DNA from: Xanthobacter dioxanivorans
GTDB lineage: Bacteria > Pseudomonadota > Alphaproteobacteria > Rhizobiales > Xanthobacteraceae
Length of the DNA stretch: 64,000 bases
NCBI RefSeq assembly: GCF_016807805.1
Contig: NZ_CP063362.1
Span: 186,001-250,000 of the forward strand
Direction: 5' to 3'
The position numbers and the translations under genes were made by a program. The notes beneath the pieces are model-generated. The model made no database searches. It was given only the letters and a program-made list of their open reading frames with translations, and had not been told where the DNA came from. Below are positions 36,437 to 46,363 of the stretch, one piece after another. Position 1 is the first letter of the stretch. Every line of letters begins with the position of its first letter.

Positions 36437-37585
36437 ATGAGCATGGTCGACGCCGACACGGACCCGGCTCCGACCGGTTCCGCGGGCAAAATCGCATCCG
36501 TAGACTGCTTCCCGGCGTGCCTGCCGCTGAAGAAGCCGCTCGTCATGTCCACCTACCGCATCGACGCCGGCCCGGTCCTGTTCGTCCGCGTGCGCACCCG
36601 CGACGGCGCGGAGGGCTGGGGGGAAGCGGCAGCGAGCCCGATCATGTCGGGCGAAACCCTGGTCGGCATGGTGGCGGCGGTGCGCGAGATGATCGCGCCG
36701 CAGATCATCGGCCGCGCGGTCGCGGACCGCTCGGCCGCCTGCGCCGCGATCCGGCGCGGCATGTACGGCAATCGCGGCGCCCTCGCCGCCGTGGACATGG
36801 CCCTGCTCGACCTCGCCGGCCATGTGGCCGGCGTGCCGGCGGTGGATCTTCTGGGCGGCGCGCTCCGGCGCAGCGTCGAGCCGCTCTGGCTCATCGGCGG
36901 CACCGGCGAGAGCGACCGCGACGTGGCCGATGCCCTCGCCCTGCACGCGCAAAGCGTGCGCCGGTTCAAGCTGAAGGTGGGGATCGCATCGGTGTCCGCA
37001 GAGGCGCAGACCATCCGCCGCCTGCGCGAGGCGCTGGGGGAAGACTGCCTCATCGCCGCCGACGCCAACATGGGCTGGGACGTTCAAAGCGCGCTGCGCT
37101 TTGCCCGCGCCGCCGCGCCCTTCGCGCTCGCCTTCCTCGAGCAGCCGACCCCCGCCGGCGACCTGGCGCGCCTCGCCGCAGTGGCGGCCGGGTCGCCCGT
37201 GCCCATCGGCGCCGACGAGAACATTCACGCCATCTCCGATATCCTGCGCCATCACGAGGCCCGGGCCGTGCGCGGTGTCAGCCTCAAGACCATCAAGCTT
37301 GGTGGCGTCACGCAGGTCGTGTCCGCCGGCGGGCTGTGCGACGTGCTCGGGTTGAGCATCAATCTTGCGATGATGATGGAATCGAGCCTTGCGGCCTCTG
37401 CCATGGTTCATGCTGCCTGCGCCGTGCCTAATCTGGACTGGGGCCTGAGCCTTGGGAATCTTTGGCTCGCCGAGGACCCGGTGGTGGTTCCCCTGGCGTG
37501 CCGGGACGGGCGGGTCCATTGCCCCTCCTCCCCCGGCCTCGGCGTCGTTGTTGACGAGCGCCGCCTCGCAGCGCTCGCCGCTTGA
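36437..37585 (+). CDS. Enolase-superfamily enzyme, muconate-lactonizing (MLE) subgroup
   Basis: 382 residues: a capping domain (20-140) and a beta/alpha barrel. The MLE-subgroup residues are all present: Lys178 and Lys180 (FKLKVG), metal ligands Asp209 (AADANMGW), Glu235 (FLEQPTP) and Asp260 (GADENIH), and a second-side Lys284 (SLKTIKLGG). The enzyme abstracts a proton next to a carboxylate; known reactions are muconate cycloisomerisation, N-acyl amino acid racemisation, dipeptide epimerisation and betaine epimerisation. It is divergent from a GntR-hydrolase pair and probably under its control. The specific substrate cannot be assigned. Confidence 0.85.
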   Translation: MSMVDADTDPAPTGSAGKIASVDCFPACLPLKKPLVMSTYRIDAGPVLFVRVRTRDGAEGWGEAAASPIMSGETLVGMVAAVREMIAPQIIGRAVADRSAACAAIRRGMYGNRGALAAVDMALLDLAGHVAGVPAVDLLGGALRRSVEPLWLIGGTGESDRDVADALALHAQSVRRFKLKVGIASVSAEAQTIRRLREALGEDCLIAADANMGWDVQSALRFARAAAPFALAFLEQPTPAGDLARLAAVAAGSPVPIGADENIHAISDILRHHEARAVRGVSLKTIKLGGVTQVVSAGGLCDVLGLSINLAMMMESSLAASAMVHAACAVPNLDWGLSLGNLWLAEDPVVVPLACRDGRVHCPSSPGLGVVVDERRLAALAA

Positions 37586-37670
37586 GTGAGCCGAGGGCCC
37601 TCCCCCGTCGCTCCCCGTGTTTGGCCCACCACGGCGGTTCCGCCAGGGAGGCGGGCTCGGGACTTGGACG

Positions 37671-38663
37671 TCAGGATTTGGGCTTCGGCAGCTCATAGTT
37701 CACGGCGTCGGGCTTTACTTCCTTGAGCAGGTCCGGATAGACGAAGTTTTTCCAATCCACGGGCTTGGCAAGCTTTCCAAGGCCCTTGAGCTGGGCTTCC
37801 TGGAGCTCGAAATTGTTGATCGAGCCCTGGTCGAGGCGCATGTCGAAGCGCACCTTCTTCACCAGCTCCAGCGTCAGCGCCTTGTCGAGCTTGAGGAAGG
37901 TGGCCACATGGCCGGCCGCGGCCTCCGGATCCTTGGTGATCAGGTCGCTCGCTTCCACCATGGAGCGCATGAAGGCCACCGCCGCCGGCTTGTTCTTCTC
38001 CGCCCAGCCCTTGTTGACATAGACATAGACCCGCGGGCTGAGGATGCCGTCTGAATTGACCACCACCTTGGTATCGGGAATGGCCTTCACGGCACGGGTC
38101 AGCCACGGCTCCCAGCTGGTGAAGGCATCGATGTTGCCGCGCTCCATGGCGGCGATCATCTCGGGGGCTTCCACCTGGACGATGGTGTAGTCCTTCGGAT
38201 TAAGCTTGAGCTTGTCGACCATCGCCAGCCAGAACACCTCGCTGCCGGAGCCGCGCGCGACGCCGATGCGCTTGCCTTTCAGCTGGTCGATGCTGGTGTA
38301 GCCGCGAGCGACCATGCCGTACCACTGGCCCATGAGCGCGCCTTCGGCCGCCACGACCACGTTGGGATCGATGTTGAAATTCTGGATGCCCGCCTGCTCG
38401 GCGCCGAAGGCGGACTGGATCTGGTTCTGGATGACGAAGGCCACCATCGCCGAGCCGCTGGGTCCGGTGTTCAGCTGCACGTTGAGGTCGTTCTTCTCGA
38501 AGATCCCCGCGAGCTTGGCCACGTAGTATGCGGAGAAGGATGGATCGACGCCGGTGCCGATGGTGATCTTCGTCGGCTCGGCCGAGGCCGGCGCCACGGC
38601 GGCGGACAGGGCCAGCACCGCCGCCGTGACCGCGGCGCGGACCGTCTTCTGCAGGATGGTCAT
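37671..38663 (-). CDS. Periplasmic substrate-binding protein of an SsuA/TauA-type ABC transporter
   Basis: 330-residue type II binding protein of the NMT1/SsuA family. A signal peptide ends in PASAEPTK (about residue 29). KITIGTGVDPSFSAYYVAKLAGIFEKNDL resembles the family first lobe (GVDPSFSAYYVAKLAGIF), and LKGKRIGVARGSGSEVF and SWEPWLTRA are ligand-contact regions. Ligands of this family include sulfonates, nitrate, pyrimidines, riboflavin and aromatic acids. It is encoded last in reading order after the permease and ATPase? No: transcription is leftward, so ATPase comes first, permease second, binding protein third. Confidence 0.86.
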   Translation of the reverse strand: MTILQKTVRAAVTAAVLALSAAVAPASAEPTKITIGTGVDPSFSAYYVAKLAGIFEKNDLNVQLNTGPSGSAMVAFVIQNQIQSAFGAEQAGIQNFNIDPNVVVAAEGALMGQWYGMVARGYTSIDQLKGKRIGVARGSGSEVFWLAMVDKLKLNPKDYTIVQVEAPEMIAAMERGNIDAFTSWEPWLTRAVKAIPDTKVVVNSDGILSPRVYVYVNKGWAEKNKPAAVAFMRSMVEASDLITKDPEAAAGHVATFLKLDKALTLELVKKVRFDMRLDQGSINNFELQEAQLKGLGKLAKPVDWKNFVYPDLLKEVKPDAVNYELPKPKS

Positions 38664-38734
38664 GATGAACCCCTCTGGTTGGTCTTGAAGGTCGCGGATG
38701 CGGACCCCCGCATCCGCGCGTGCGTGATCCGTGC

Positions 38735-39556
38735 TCACGCCACCGGGGAGAACCGGCCGGCGAAGCGGAAGATGGCCCAGCGGAACAGCCGGTCGGTCAG
38801 GAGGCCGAGCAGGCCCAGGCAGAAGAGGGAGACGAAGATGTCGTCCACCAGCATGAACATGCGCCCGTTCCACAGCATCACCCCGAGGCCCTCGTTGGCA
38901 GAGATCATCTCGGCCGCCACGATGGTGGTGAAGGAATTGGCCATGGCGAGCCGCATGCCGGTGAGGATGAAGGGCACGGTGGCGGGCAGGCTCACATAGA
39001 GGAAAATCTGCCACGGCCTGGCGCCCAGCGCCTGCGCCGCGCGCACCTTGTTGGGCGAGATGGAGGCAACGCCTGCCGCCGTGTTCAGGATCACGATGAA
39101 CACGGTGGCGTAGATGATGAGGAAGATCTTGGATTCCTCGCCGATGCCGAACCAGATCACCGCGATGGTGATCATCGCCACCGACGGGATGAAGCGCAGG
39201 AATTCGGTCCACGGCTCGGCCAGCTGGCGCACGATCTTGAAGCTGCCGATGGCGAGGCCCACGGGGATGGCGATCATCGAGCCGAGGATGAAGCCGACCA
39301 TGATGCGCATCAGGCTCGCGGCGACGTTCTCCACGAGCACGCCGCTCTTGAGCAGCTCCAGCGCCTTCAGGAACATCACGTGGGGCGGCGGGAAGAGCAC
39401 CGACTGGACCAGGAACACCGAGGCCACGTGCCAGGTGACGAGCAGTCCCAGGAATCCCACGGTGGCCGGCCATACGGCGGCAAGGACGTCCGCGGCGCGG
39501 CGCAGGAACATGGAGCGCGACCTTTGCATGGGAAGGCGGGTTTCGACGGCGCTCAT
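38735..39556 (-). CDS. ABC transporter permease, SsuC/TauC type
   Basis: 273-residue inner-membrane permease with six membrane segments and a 35-residue cytoplasmic N-terminus. The EAA loop is KVRAAQALGARPWQIFLYVSLPATVPFILTG (KVRAAQALGARPWQIF), the contact for the ATPase. EFLRFIPSVAMITIAVIWFGIGEESKI is diagnostic of the SsuC/TauC family. The ATG at 39556 overlaps the ATPase stop by four bases (ATGA), and the binding-protein gene follows after 71 bases. Confidence 0.9.
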   Translation of the reverse strand: MSAVETRLPMQRSRSMFLRRAADVLAAVWPATVGFLGLLVTWHVASVFLVQSVLFPPPHVMFLKALELLKSGVLVENVAASLMRIMVGFILGSMIAIPVGLAIGSFKIVRQLAEPWTEFLRFIPSVAMITIAVIWFGIGEESKIFLIIYATVFIVILNTAAGVASISPNKVRAAQALGARPWQIFLYVSLPATVPFILTGMRLAMANSFTTIVAAEMISANEGLGVMLWNGRMFMLVDDIFVSLFCLGLLGLLTDRLFRWAIFRFAGRFSPVA

Positions 39557-40341
39557 GCGGCCACTCCCTGGGCCGCCTTTGCGACCTCGTCCCGGATGAT
39601 GCTGTAGACGACGTTGAAATACTTGGAATACTGCGGATCGGTGCGATCGCGCTCGCCCTTCAGATCGATGTCGACGACCTCGCGCAGGGTGCCGCCCGGC
39701 CCCGCCGACATGACGCCGACCCGCGTCCCGAGCAGGATCGCCTCGTCCACGTCGTGGGTGATGAAGAGGACCGTGCTCCGGGTGGCGAGCCAGATCTTGC
39801 GCAGCTCGCGCTGCATGATGTAGCGCGTCTGCGCGTCGAGCGCGCCGAAGGGCTCGTCCATCAGCAGCATCTTGGGCTCGTTGACGAGGGCGCGGGCGAT
39901 CTGGATGCGCTGCTTCATGCCGCCGGAGAGCTCGGAAGGGTACTTCTCGTTCTGGCCGTTCAGGCCCACGAGGCGCAACGCCGTCCGGGCCCGCTCGCGG
40001 CGCTCCGCCGCCGGCACGCCGCACATGCGCAGGCCGAACTCGATGTTCTCCTGCGCGTTGAGCCAGGGATAGAGGCTGTCGTCGCCCTGGAACACCACGC
40101 CGCGATCGCGCGAGGGGCCGCGCACCGGCTTGCCGTCGAGCAGGATCTCGCCGGAGGTGGCGCTCTCGAACCCGGCCATCATGCCGAGTACCGTCGTCTT
40201 GCCGCAGCCGGACGGCCCGAGCAGGCAGAAGAATTCACCGCGCTCGATGTCCAGATTGAAGCGGTTCACCGCGACGGACAGCCGTCCATTGCGTGGCGAG
40301 ACAAACGATTTGGTGACGTCCCGCAATTGGATGAAAGCCAT
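39553..40341 (-). CDS. ABC transporter ATP-binding protein, SsuB/TauB type
   Basis: 262-residue ATPase: Walker A GPSGCGKTT (about residue 43), signature LSGGMKQRIQIARAL, Walker B MLLMDEPFGALD, and switch His in FITHDVDEAILL. The FQGDDSLYPWLNAQENI region is usual for SsuB/TauB. I chose the ATG at 40341 (MAFIQLRDVTKSF). It is first in a three-gene operon, behind an AT-rich promoter region at 40465-40590. With the permease and binding protein it forms a complete importer. Confidence 0.9.
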   Translation of the reverse strand: MAFIQLRDVTKSFVSPRNGRLSVAVNRFNLDIERGEFFCLLGPSGCGKTTVLGMMAGFESATSGEILLDGKPVRGPSRDRGVVFQGDDSLYPWLNAQENIEFGLRMCGVPAAERRERARTALRLVGLNGQNEKYPSELSGGMKQRIQIARALVNEPKMLLMDEPFGALDAQTRYIMQRELRKIWLATRSTVLFITHDVDEAILLGTRVGVMSAGPGGTLREVVDIDLKGERDRTDPQYSKYFNVVYSIIRDEVAKAAQGVAA

Positions 40342-40612
40342 GGTTCTCACCTCGATGGGGCACTGCGCCCGGCCTGCGCCGGAAAGCGAAGGCGAAGCGG
40401 AGATGCCATTGATCCCCGGCGACACGCGTCGTTCGTCACACGACCCAAACTTTATGCAATCGGCATGCCAATATTAAATATAATTCAATCGCGAGCGCTA
40501 TTATTTTCGCGTCACATCTATAGGAAATTTGAATATCTCCTTGTCATCCAAATTCAATCTCATCTTATTTTCTTAAAAAATGCGGAAACATGCTTGGCGT
40601 GAACCTCATTTT

Positions 40613-41353
40613 TCAACCCAACACATAGCCCCCGTCGGCGATGACGGTCTCGCCCGTCACGTAGCCGGCGGCATCGGAGGTGAGGAAGAGCGCCATCTTC
40701 GCCACCTCCTCCGCCGTGCCCCACCGCCCCAGGGGCACGCGCGCCAGGCCCCGGTCGCCCGAATAATCGGCACGTGCCGTTTCCGCGGTCATCCGCGTGA
40801 GCGCCCGCCCTGGTGCGAGGCACACCACCCGCACCCCGTAAGGCCCCCATTCCACCGCCACCGCCCGCGTCAGCTGGGAGACGGCAGCCTTGGCGGCGGC
40901 GTAGACGCCGCGGTTCTCCCCGCCGCAGAAAGCCGTCTGGGAGCTGATGGACAGGATGACGCCGCGCCGGCGCTCCACCATGCCGCGCCCGATGGCCTGC
41001 ATCAGCGCCATGACGCCGAGGAAATCCACGTTCACGAGGCGCGCCGCATCCGCCATCGGGGTTTCGAGAAGCGGCCGGGCGACAAGGATGCCCGCATTGT
41101 TGACGAGCACGTCCACCTCCCCCGCCTGCTCCGCCAGGGCGGTGACGGAGGCAAGGTCGCCCTGATCGAACACCATCGCCTCGACGCCAAGGCGGCCGGC
41201 AATGGCGCGAAGCGGTGCCTCCTCCAGGTCGGCGAGCACGAGGCGCGCGCCATGTTCCGCGTAAAGCTCGGCCATGGCGGCGCCGAAGCCGTTGGCGGCG
41301 CCGGTGACCAGGACGCGCCGTCCGGTGAAGTCGAGATCGCGGCCGAGGCTCAC
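40613..41353 (-). CDS. SDR-family NAD(P)-dependent oxidoreductase
   Basis: 246-residue classical short-chain dehydrogenase. The cofactor loop is VTGAANGFGAAMAELY, VLADLEEAPLR has the Asp that usually favours NAD(H), then NNAG, the catalytic Ser in SISSQTAF and Tyr-Lys in YAAAK. FLTSDAAGYVTGETVIADGGY is the family end. I chose GTG at 41353, whose GTGA overlaps the epimerase stop and which has GAGGGGG in front; the ATG at 41377 has none. It is last in the operon with crotonase, HyuA, HyuB and epimerase, so it probably oxidises or reduces an alcohol/ketone intermediate there. Confidence 0.88.
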   Translation of the reverse strand: MSLGRDLDFTGRRVLVTGAANGFGAAMAELYAEHGARLVLADLEEAPLRAIAGRLGVEAMVFDQGDLASVTALAEQAGEVDVLVNNAGILVARPLLETPMADAARLVNVDFLGVMALMQAIGRGMVERRRGVILSISSQTAFCGGENRGVYAAAKAAVSQLTRAVAVEWGPYGVRVVCLAPGRALTRMTAETARADYSGDRGLARVPLGRWGTAEEVAKMALFLTSDAAGYVTGETVIADGGYVLG

Positions 41354-42273
41354 GCGCGCCCCCTCTGTTCGACCCATGCGCGCGTACGGCGCGCGCCCTC
41401 GGCAAGCGGGGTGGATGGGGAAAATCCGAGATCGCGCTGCGCGGCGGCAATGGAGAGAGGCCCGAGCGGGAACATGTTCCAGACGAGCCCGTCCTCGCGC
41501 AGCTCGATGCGCGCGCCCGGCACGGCCTCGCGCACCTCGGCGACGATCTCGTCCAGCTCCTGGGCGCGTCCGGGCCCCACATTGTAGGCGGTGCGGGACA
41601 GGGACGGCGCGTCGAGCGCCGCCAGGATGGCGGCGGCCACGTCGTCCACGAAAACGTGCTGGCGGGTCTGGCGCGTCGCCGGCCGCACCGCCGTCACCCG
41701 CCCCGCCAGCCCGTCCTCCACCAAGGCGCGGATGAGGCAGGAGGTGGTGCGGCCGGGTCCGTAGCAGGAGGCCACGCGCAGCGCCACCGCATCGACGCCA
41801 TGCTCCGCCCGATAGGCCTCGATGAGCGCCTCGCCCGCAGCCTTGGTGGCCCCGTAGACCGTATCGGGATGCAAGGGCGCCGCCTCGTCCACCGGATCGA
41901 GGGTGGCGCGCGGCCCGTAGGCGTTCACCGAGGAGAACCACACCACGCGGCGCAGGCGATGAATGCGGGCCGCCTCCAGCAGGTCCACCAGCCCGTCGAG
42001 ATTGATGGCACACACCCGCGCCGGGGTATCACGCATCACCATGGGCCCGGAGATGCCGCCGGCATGAATCACGGCCTCGACGCCGAAGCGGGCGATGGCC
42101 GCATGCCAGCCGTGCGGGTCTGGAAGATCGTGGCGCAGGACGGGAAATGGCAGACCGGAGAGCGGCACGCTGTCCATGCCGACCACCCGCCGGCCGGCCG
42201 CGTGCAGCCGGCGCGCCATCGCACCGCCCAACAGGCCGCCGACGCCGGTGACGAGAATGGCGCCCGCGCTCAT
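41350..42273 (-). CDS. NAD-dependent epimerase/dehydratase family protein
   Basis: 307-residue extended SDR. The N-terminal NAD motif is GVGGLLGGAMA, then VIHAGGISGP, FSSVNAYGP and the catalytic YGATK. The C-terminal domain has NVGPGRAQELDEIV. Members act on nucleotide sugars, uronates or sugar acids, and some are simple dehydrogenases. Overlaps of four bases at both ends (with HyuB upstream and the SDR downstream) place it firmly in the operon, although an epimerase is not an expected companion of HyuAB. The substrate is unknown. Confidence 0.86.
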   Translation of the reverse strand: MSAGAILVTGVGGLLGGAMARRLHAAGRRVVGMDSVPLSGLPFPVLRHDLPDPHGWHAAIARFGVEAVIHAGGISGPMVMRDTPARVCAINLDGLVDLLEAARIHRLRRVVWFSSVNAYGPRATLDPVDEAAPLHPDTVYGATKAAGEALIEAYRAEHGVDAVALRVASCYGPGRTTSCLIRALVEDGLAGRVTAVRPATRQTRQHVFVDDVAAAILAALDAPSLSRTAYNVGPGRAQELDEIVAEVREAVPGARIELREDGLVWNMFPLGPLSIAAAQRDLGFSPSTPLAEGARRTRAWVEQRGRA

Positions 42274-44327
42274 TCCGCCGCCTCCGCCGCCACCACCACC
42301 CGCGGGCGGACCGCCGACAGGACGGACCTCAACTCAACCTTCGCCCCGGCGGTGCTCTTCAGGATGGCGAGGCCGCGCGCATCGCACGGCAGCGTGCCCG
42401 GCGCGACCCTGGCATCGATGCGCACCCAGCCCCGCAGCGCGGCGGCAAGGCGCGCATCCAGCTCCACCAGTTCGTCCTCGTCGAGACCCGCGGCGCGGGC
42501 ATCGGCGGGATTGAGCCGCACGATGCGCCGCCGGCTCACCGCGCCCGGCTCGAACGTATCCTCATCGGCCACGGCGGTGAGCTTGAAGCGGGACGCCTCC
42601 AGCCGTTTGCGCAGCGCCAGAGTGGCCACGGCGTCGGGTTCGCCGCGATTGTCCAGCACGACGCCATAGAGCTGCCGGCAGGCCTCGGCGGAGATGTAGC
42701 CCTCGGCCGCATCGAGAGCGACCCGCGCCGGCTCCCGCGTCAAGGGATCGCCGTAGCCGCCGCCGCCCGCCGAGCGCACCACCACCATGGCGCCCGCTTC
42801 CACCGGATGGCCGGCAATCTTGCCGGGGGTATCGAAATCCTCGATCACGCCGTCGCGGTCGATCCAGGAGCCCACCGGGAAGCCCGGCAGTCCGCCGCGC
42901 ACGCCGAAGGCGGGCACAACGGCACCGTCGGAGAGCAGCGAATAGCGGGTCTCGGGGGCCAGAACCCGCAGGCCGCGCTGCATGGAGAGGCCGCCGCGGG
43001 TGTGGCCGGCGCCGCCGGAATCCACCGCGAGGCGCGAGCTTTCCACCAGCAGCGGCATGCGCAGCTCGATCACCTCGGACGACTGGACGGTGACGAGGTC
43101 GCCCCAGTCGATGGGGGCCATGGCGCTCGGCCCGTCATCCTCCAGGAAGGCGCCGTTGCCGCCGGCGGACCATTCGTAGTGCACCCACTCGCGACCGGTG
43201 CGCGGATCGTAGCCCCCGAGCAGGTTGTGGAAGGAGGTGCGGCACAGGTCGCCCGCCACCATGTCCGGCACCACCTGCGATAGGGCGCCCACCATGGTGG
43301 CGATGACGCGCTTCCTGATCTCGCCATGGGACCCGGCCGGGGCCGGGCGCTGCACGTTGACGATGGAGGCCGGCGGCACGATCACGTCGATGGGCCGGAA
43401 CGAGCCCTGGTTCAGTGGCGCCTGCGGATCGAACACCGACTTCACGGTGATGAAGACCGAGGCGGAGGTGACCGCTGCCGTCGAGTTCACCGGGAAGGGC
43501 ACCTGCGCCGATGCGCCGGTGAAGTCCGCAATCATGCGGTCGCCACGGATGGAGAGCTTCAGCGGCAGCAGCAGCGGCTCGAAGCGGCCGCCCATGTAGG
43601 TTTCCAGATAGTCCTCGTAGAAGAAGTCCCCGTCCGGCAGCGCCGCAATGCAGGCCCGCATGCGCGCCTCGGCGCGGTCGAGGTCCACCTTCACCGCCGC
43701 CAGCAGCAATTCGAGGCCATAGCGATCGCACAGTTCGTGCACCCGCTTCTCCGCCACCCGGCACGCCGCGAAGCTGGCGTTGAGGTCGCCGAGCCGTTCC
43801 TCCGGCACCCGCATGTTGGCCAGCAGCAGGTCCTGCGCCGCCTCGTTGGTGCGTCCGCCCTCGATGATCTTGATGGGCGGGATGCGGATGCCTTCCTGGT
43901 AGATCTCGGTCGCCTTGCCGGACATGCTGCCGGGCACCATGCCGCCCACGTCCGCCCAGTGCGCGCGCACCGCCGGGAAGAAGATCAGCCGGCCGTCGCG
44001 AAACACCGGATAGATCACCGTCACGTCGTTGAGGTGGGTGCCGCCCGTATAGGGGTCGTTGACGAGGATGACGTCGCCTTCCTTCAAGGTGGCGCCCATC
44101 TTCTCCATGGCGGTGCGCACCGACCACGGCAGCGGCACCACATGGGAGCCGATGTCTTCCGACTGGGCGACCACCTGGCTGTCCGGAGCGAACAGGCCGC
44201 AGGAGAAGTCCTTGGCGTCGTAGATGGCGACCGAGCTTGCCGTGCGGCACACGGTGGCCCGCATCTCCCGCACGGTGGAAATGAGGGCCTGGGTGAGGAT
44301 CTCGAGGGTGATGGGATCGATGGTCAC
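42270..44327 (-). CDS. Hydantoinase B/oxoprolinase-family protein (HyuB)
   Basis: 685-residue beta subunit of an ATP-dependent cyclic-amide hydrolase or related carboxylase. Family signatures are DPITLEILTQALISTVREM, SQSEDIGSH-like VVAQSEDIGSHVVPLP, VILVNDPYTGGTHLNDVTVIYPVF and the metal-site region VRAHWADVGG. The C-terminal 100 residues are more divergent than the core. HyuB normally assembles with HyuA, encoded 9 bases upstream. Family members open hydantoins, 5-oxoproline or caprolactam with ATP, or carboxylate acetone or acetophenone; the absence of a gamma subunit argues against acetone carboxylase. Confidence 0.9.
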   Translation of the reverse strand: MTIDPITLEILTQALISTVREMRATVCRTASSVAIYDAKDFSCGLFAPDSQVVAQSEDIGSHVVPLPWSVRTAMEKMGATLKEGDVILVNDPYTGGTHLNDVTVIYPVFRDGRLIFFPAVRAHWADVGGMVPGSMSGKATEIYQEGIRIPPIKIIEGGRTNEAAQDLLLANMRVPEERLGDLNASFAACRVAEKRVHELCDRYGLELLLAAVKVDLDRAEARMRACIAALPDGDFFYEDYLETYMGGRFEPLLLPLKLSIRGDRMIADFTGASAQVPFPVNSTAAVTSASVFITVKSVFDPQAPLNQGSFRPIDVIVPPASIVNVQRPAPAGSHGEIRKRVIATMVGALSQVVPDMVAGDLCRTSFHNLLGGYDPRTGREWVHYEWSAGGNGAFLEDDGPSAMAPIDWGDLVTVQSSEVIELRMPLLVESSRLAVDSGGAGHTRGGLSMQRGLRVLAPETRYSLLSDGAVVPAFGVRGGLPGFPVGSWIDRDGVIEDFDTPGKIAGHPVEAGAMVVVRSAGGGGYGDPLTREPARVALDAAEGYISAEACRQLYGVVLDNRGEPDAVATLALRKRLEASRFKLTAVADEDTFEPGAVSRRRIVRLNPADARAAGLDEDELVELDARLAAALRGWVRIDARVAPGTLPCDARGLAILKSTAGAKVELRSVLSAVRPRVVVAAEAAE

Positions 44328-44336
44328 GGCCGGTCC

Positions 44337-46352
44337 TTACGTCTGGCGCATCACGAGGCAGCCGATGGCGTCGAGCGCGACGCTCCAGCCGGGTAGCACG
44401 ACGGTGGTCGAGCCCGCCTCCTCGATGAGGGCGGGCCCATCGATGGAGACCCCGGGCGGCAGCAGGTCCCGCGCGAGGACCTGCGTCGGATGGGCGACGC
44501 CGCCGAACACCACCTCGCCCATGCCCGTGCGGGCGGCATCCAGCGCGCGCCCCTGCGGATCGACGGGGGGCAGGACCGGTTTCTCCGACAGGCCCCAGGC
44601 CGCGACGCGATAGCTGACGATCTCGACCCGCGCCGCGGTCGGCGCGCCGTAGCGGGCCGCATAGACGCGGGCGAAGGCCGCTTCGATCACCGCCATGTCC
44701 GCCACGTCGAGCGCCACCGGCACCGAAAGCTCGAAGGACTGGCCCGAATAACGCATGTCGAGGCTGGCGGAAAAACGCGTCCGGTCGGGGCCATATCCGG
44801 CATCGGCGAGCTCCTCCTGCGCGTCCTCCACGAGGACCTTGAGCTGGTCGCGGACCGCCTCCACCGACGTCTCGTCGGTGCGCACCACTCGGGTCTGCAC
44901 CAGGTCGCGCCGCAGGTCCGCCACCAGCAGCCCGAAGGCGGAGAAGTTGCCGGGCAAGGGCGGCACCAGCACGGTGGTCATGCCGAGCTCGACGGCCACG
45001 TCCGCGGCATGCAGCGCACCCGCTCCACCGAACGGCAGGAGGGCGAAATCGCGCGGGTCGATGCCGCGCATCACCGAGACTTCCTTGATGGCGCCGGCGA
45101 GGGACACCGCGGCGATCCGCAGGATGCCCTCGGCCATGGCTTCCACGCCCAGGCCCACCTGCTCGGCGAGGCGTGCGACCACGTCCACCGCCGCGGCGCG
45201 GTCGAGATGGATCTCGCCGCCGAGCGGCCGATCGGTGCGCAGCCGGCCCAGCACCACGTTGGCATCGGTGACGGTGGCCTCCAGCCCGCCCCGCCCGAAG
45301 CAGGCCGGCCCGGGCATGGAGGCGGACGAGCGCGGCCCCACCTTGAGGAAGCCCGCCGTGGCGCTGGCGATGCTGCCACCCGCCACCGCGATGGTGTTGA
45401 TGTCGATCTGGCGGATCTTCACCGGAAAGGCGCCCACGCGCCCCTCGGTGGTCATGTCGAACTCGCCGCCGCGCACCAGGCACACGTCGGTGGAGGTGCC
45501 GCCCATGTCGCAGGTGATGAGATCCGGCACGCCGGCCGCGCGGCCCACATGGGTGGCGGCGATGACCCCCGCCGCCGGACCCGACAGCATGGACAGGACC
45601 GGCAGTTCCTCGATCCGCTTGGCCGGCAGCGAGCCGCCGTTGGAGCTCATGATGGTCAGCGGCGCGCGCATGCCGGCCTTTTCCAGCCGCCCCCGCAGGT
45701 CGCCCACATAATGGCGCATGCGCGGCCCCACATAGGCGTTCAGGGCCGCGGTGGAGAAGCGCTCATATTCGCGATATTCCGGCAGCACCGCGCTCGACGT
45801 GGTGATGGATGCACCGGGCAGCTTCGCCGCGAGGATCTCGGCGCAGCGCCGCTCGTGGGCGGGATTGGCATAGGCATTGATGAAGCAGACCGCGACCGCG
45901 GTGTAGCCCTCGGCCGCCAGGAGGTCGCCGAGCTCCTCCGCCTGCCGCTCATCCAGCGGGCGATGGATGGTGCCGTCCGCCTTGATGCGCTCGTCGACCT
46001 CGAAGCACTGGGAGCGCGGGATCAGCGGCCGGTTGGGCGGGGCCTTGATGTTGTACATGGCCATGCGGTTGCCGCGGCCCACCACCAGCACGTCGCGATG
46101 GCCGCGCGTGGACACCACCGCGAGCCGCGGCCCGTCGCGCTCCAGCGCCGTGTTGGTGGCGACCGTGGTGCCGTGGACCATGCGTTCCAGGCGCGCGGGA
46201 TCGAGGGCCAGCCGCTCGACGCCGGTGAGGATGCCGTCCGCCTGATTTTTCGGTGTCGACGGTGTCTTCAGAACTTCAAGCCGCGACGTCTCCCGATCGA
46301 ACAGAACGAGATCGGTAAACGTGCCGCCCACATCGACGCCCAGCCAAGCCAT
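44337..46352 (-). CDS. Hydantoinase A/oxoprolinase-family protein (HyuA)
   Basis: 671-residue ATP-binding alpha subunit. The acetate-kinase-fold phosphate loops are visible: [15 protein letters not shown] at the N-terminus, [14 protein letters not shown], and [13 protein letters not shown] in the middle, followed by GGSIASA. It phosphorylates the ring amide so that the partner HyuB can hydrolyse it. I chose the ATG at 46352, preceded by GGGAG at six bases; a TTG two codons upstream abuts that element. It lies 11 bases after the crotonase stop. Whether the substrate is a hydantoin, lactam or oxoproline is not decidable here. Confidence 0.91.
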   Translation of the reverse strand: MAWLGVDVGGTFTDLVLFDRETSRLEVLKTPSTPKNQADGILTGVERLALDPARLERMVHGTTVATNTALERDGPRLAVVSTRGHRDVLVVGRGNRMAMYNIKAPPNRPLIPRSQCFEVDERIKADGTIHRPLDERQAEELGDLLAAEGYTAVAVCFINAYANPAHERRCAEILAAKLPGASITTSSAVLPEYREYERFSTAALNAYVGPRMRHYVGDLRGRLEKAGMRAPLTIMSSNGGSLPAKRIEELPVLSMLSGPAAGVIAATHVGRAAGVPDLITCDMGGTSTDVCLVRGGEFDMTTEGRVGAFPVKIRQIDINTIAVAGGSIASATAGFLKVGPRSSASMPGPACFGRGGLEATVTDANVVLGRLRTDRPLGGEIHLDRAAAVDVVARLAEQVGLGVEAMAEGILRIAAVSLAGAIKEVSVMRGIDPRDFALLPFGGAGALHAADVAVELGMTTVLVPPLPGNFSAFGLLVADLRRDLVQTRVVRTDETSVEAVRDQLKVLVEDAQEELADAGYGPDRTRFSASLDMRYSGQSFELSVPVALDVADMAVIEAAFARVYAARYGAPTAARVEIVSYRVAAWGLSEKPVLPPVDPQGRALDAARTGMGEVVFGGVAHPTQVLARDLLPPGVSIDGPALIEEAGSTTVVLPGWSVALDAIGCLVMRQT

Positions 46353-46363
46353 CGCCAACTCCC

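Noticed and set aside
40342..40612. AT-rich stretch between the SsuB-like gene and the SDR end
   Set aside because: Considered as a GntR operator region, but it has no TGTATACA-like palindrome; it is probably only the promoter of the SsuABC-type operon.
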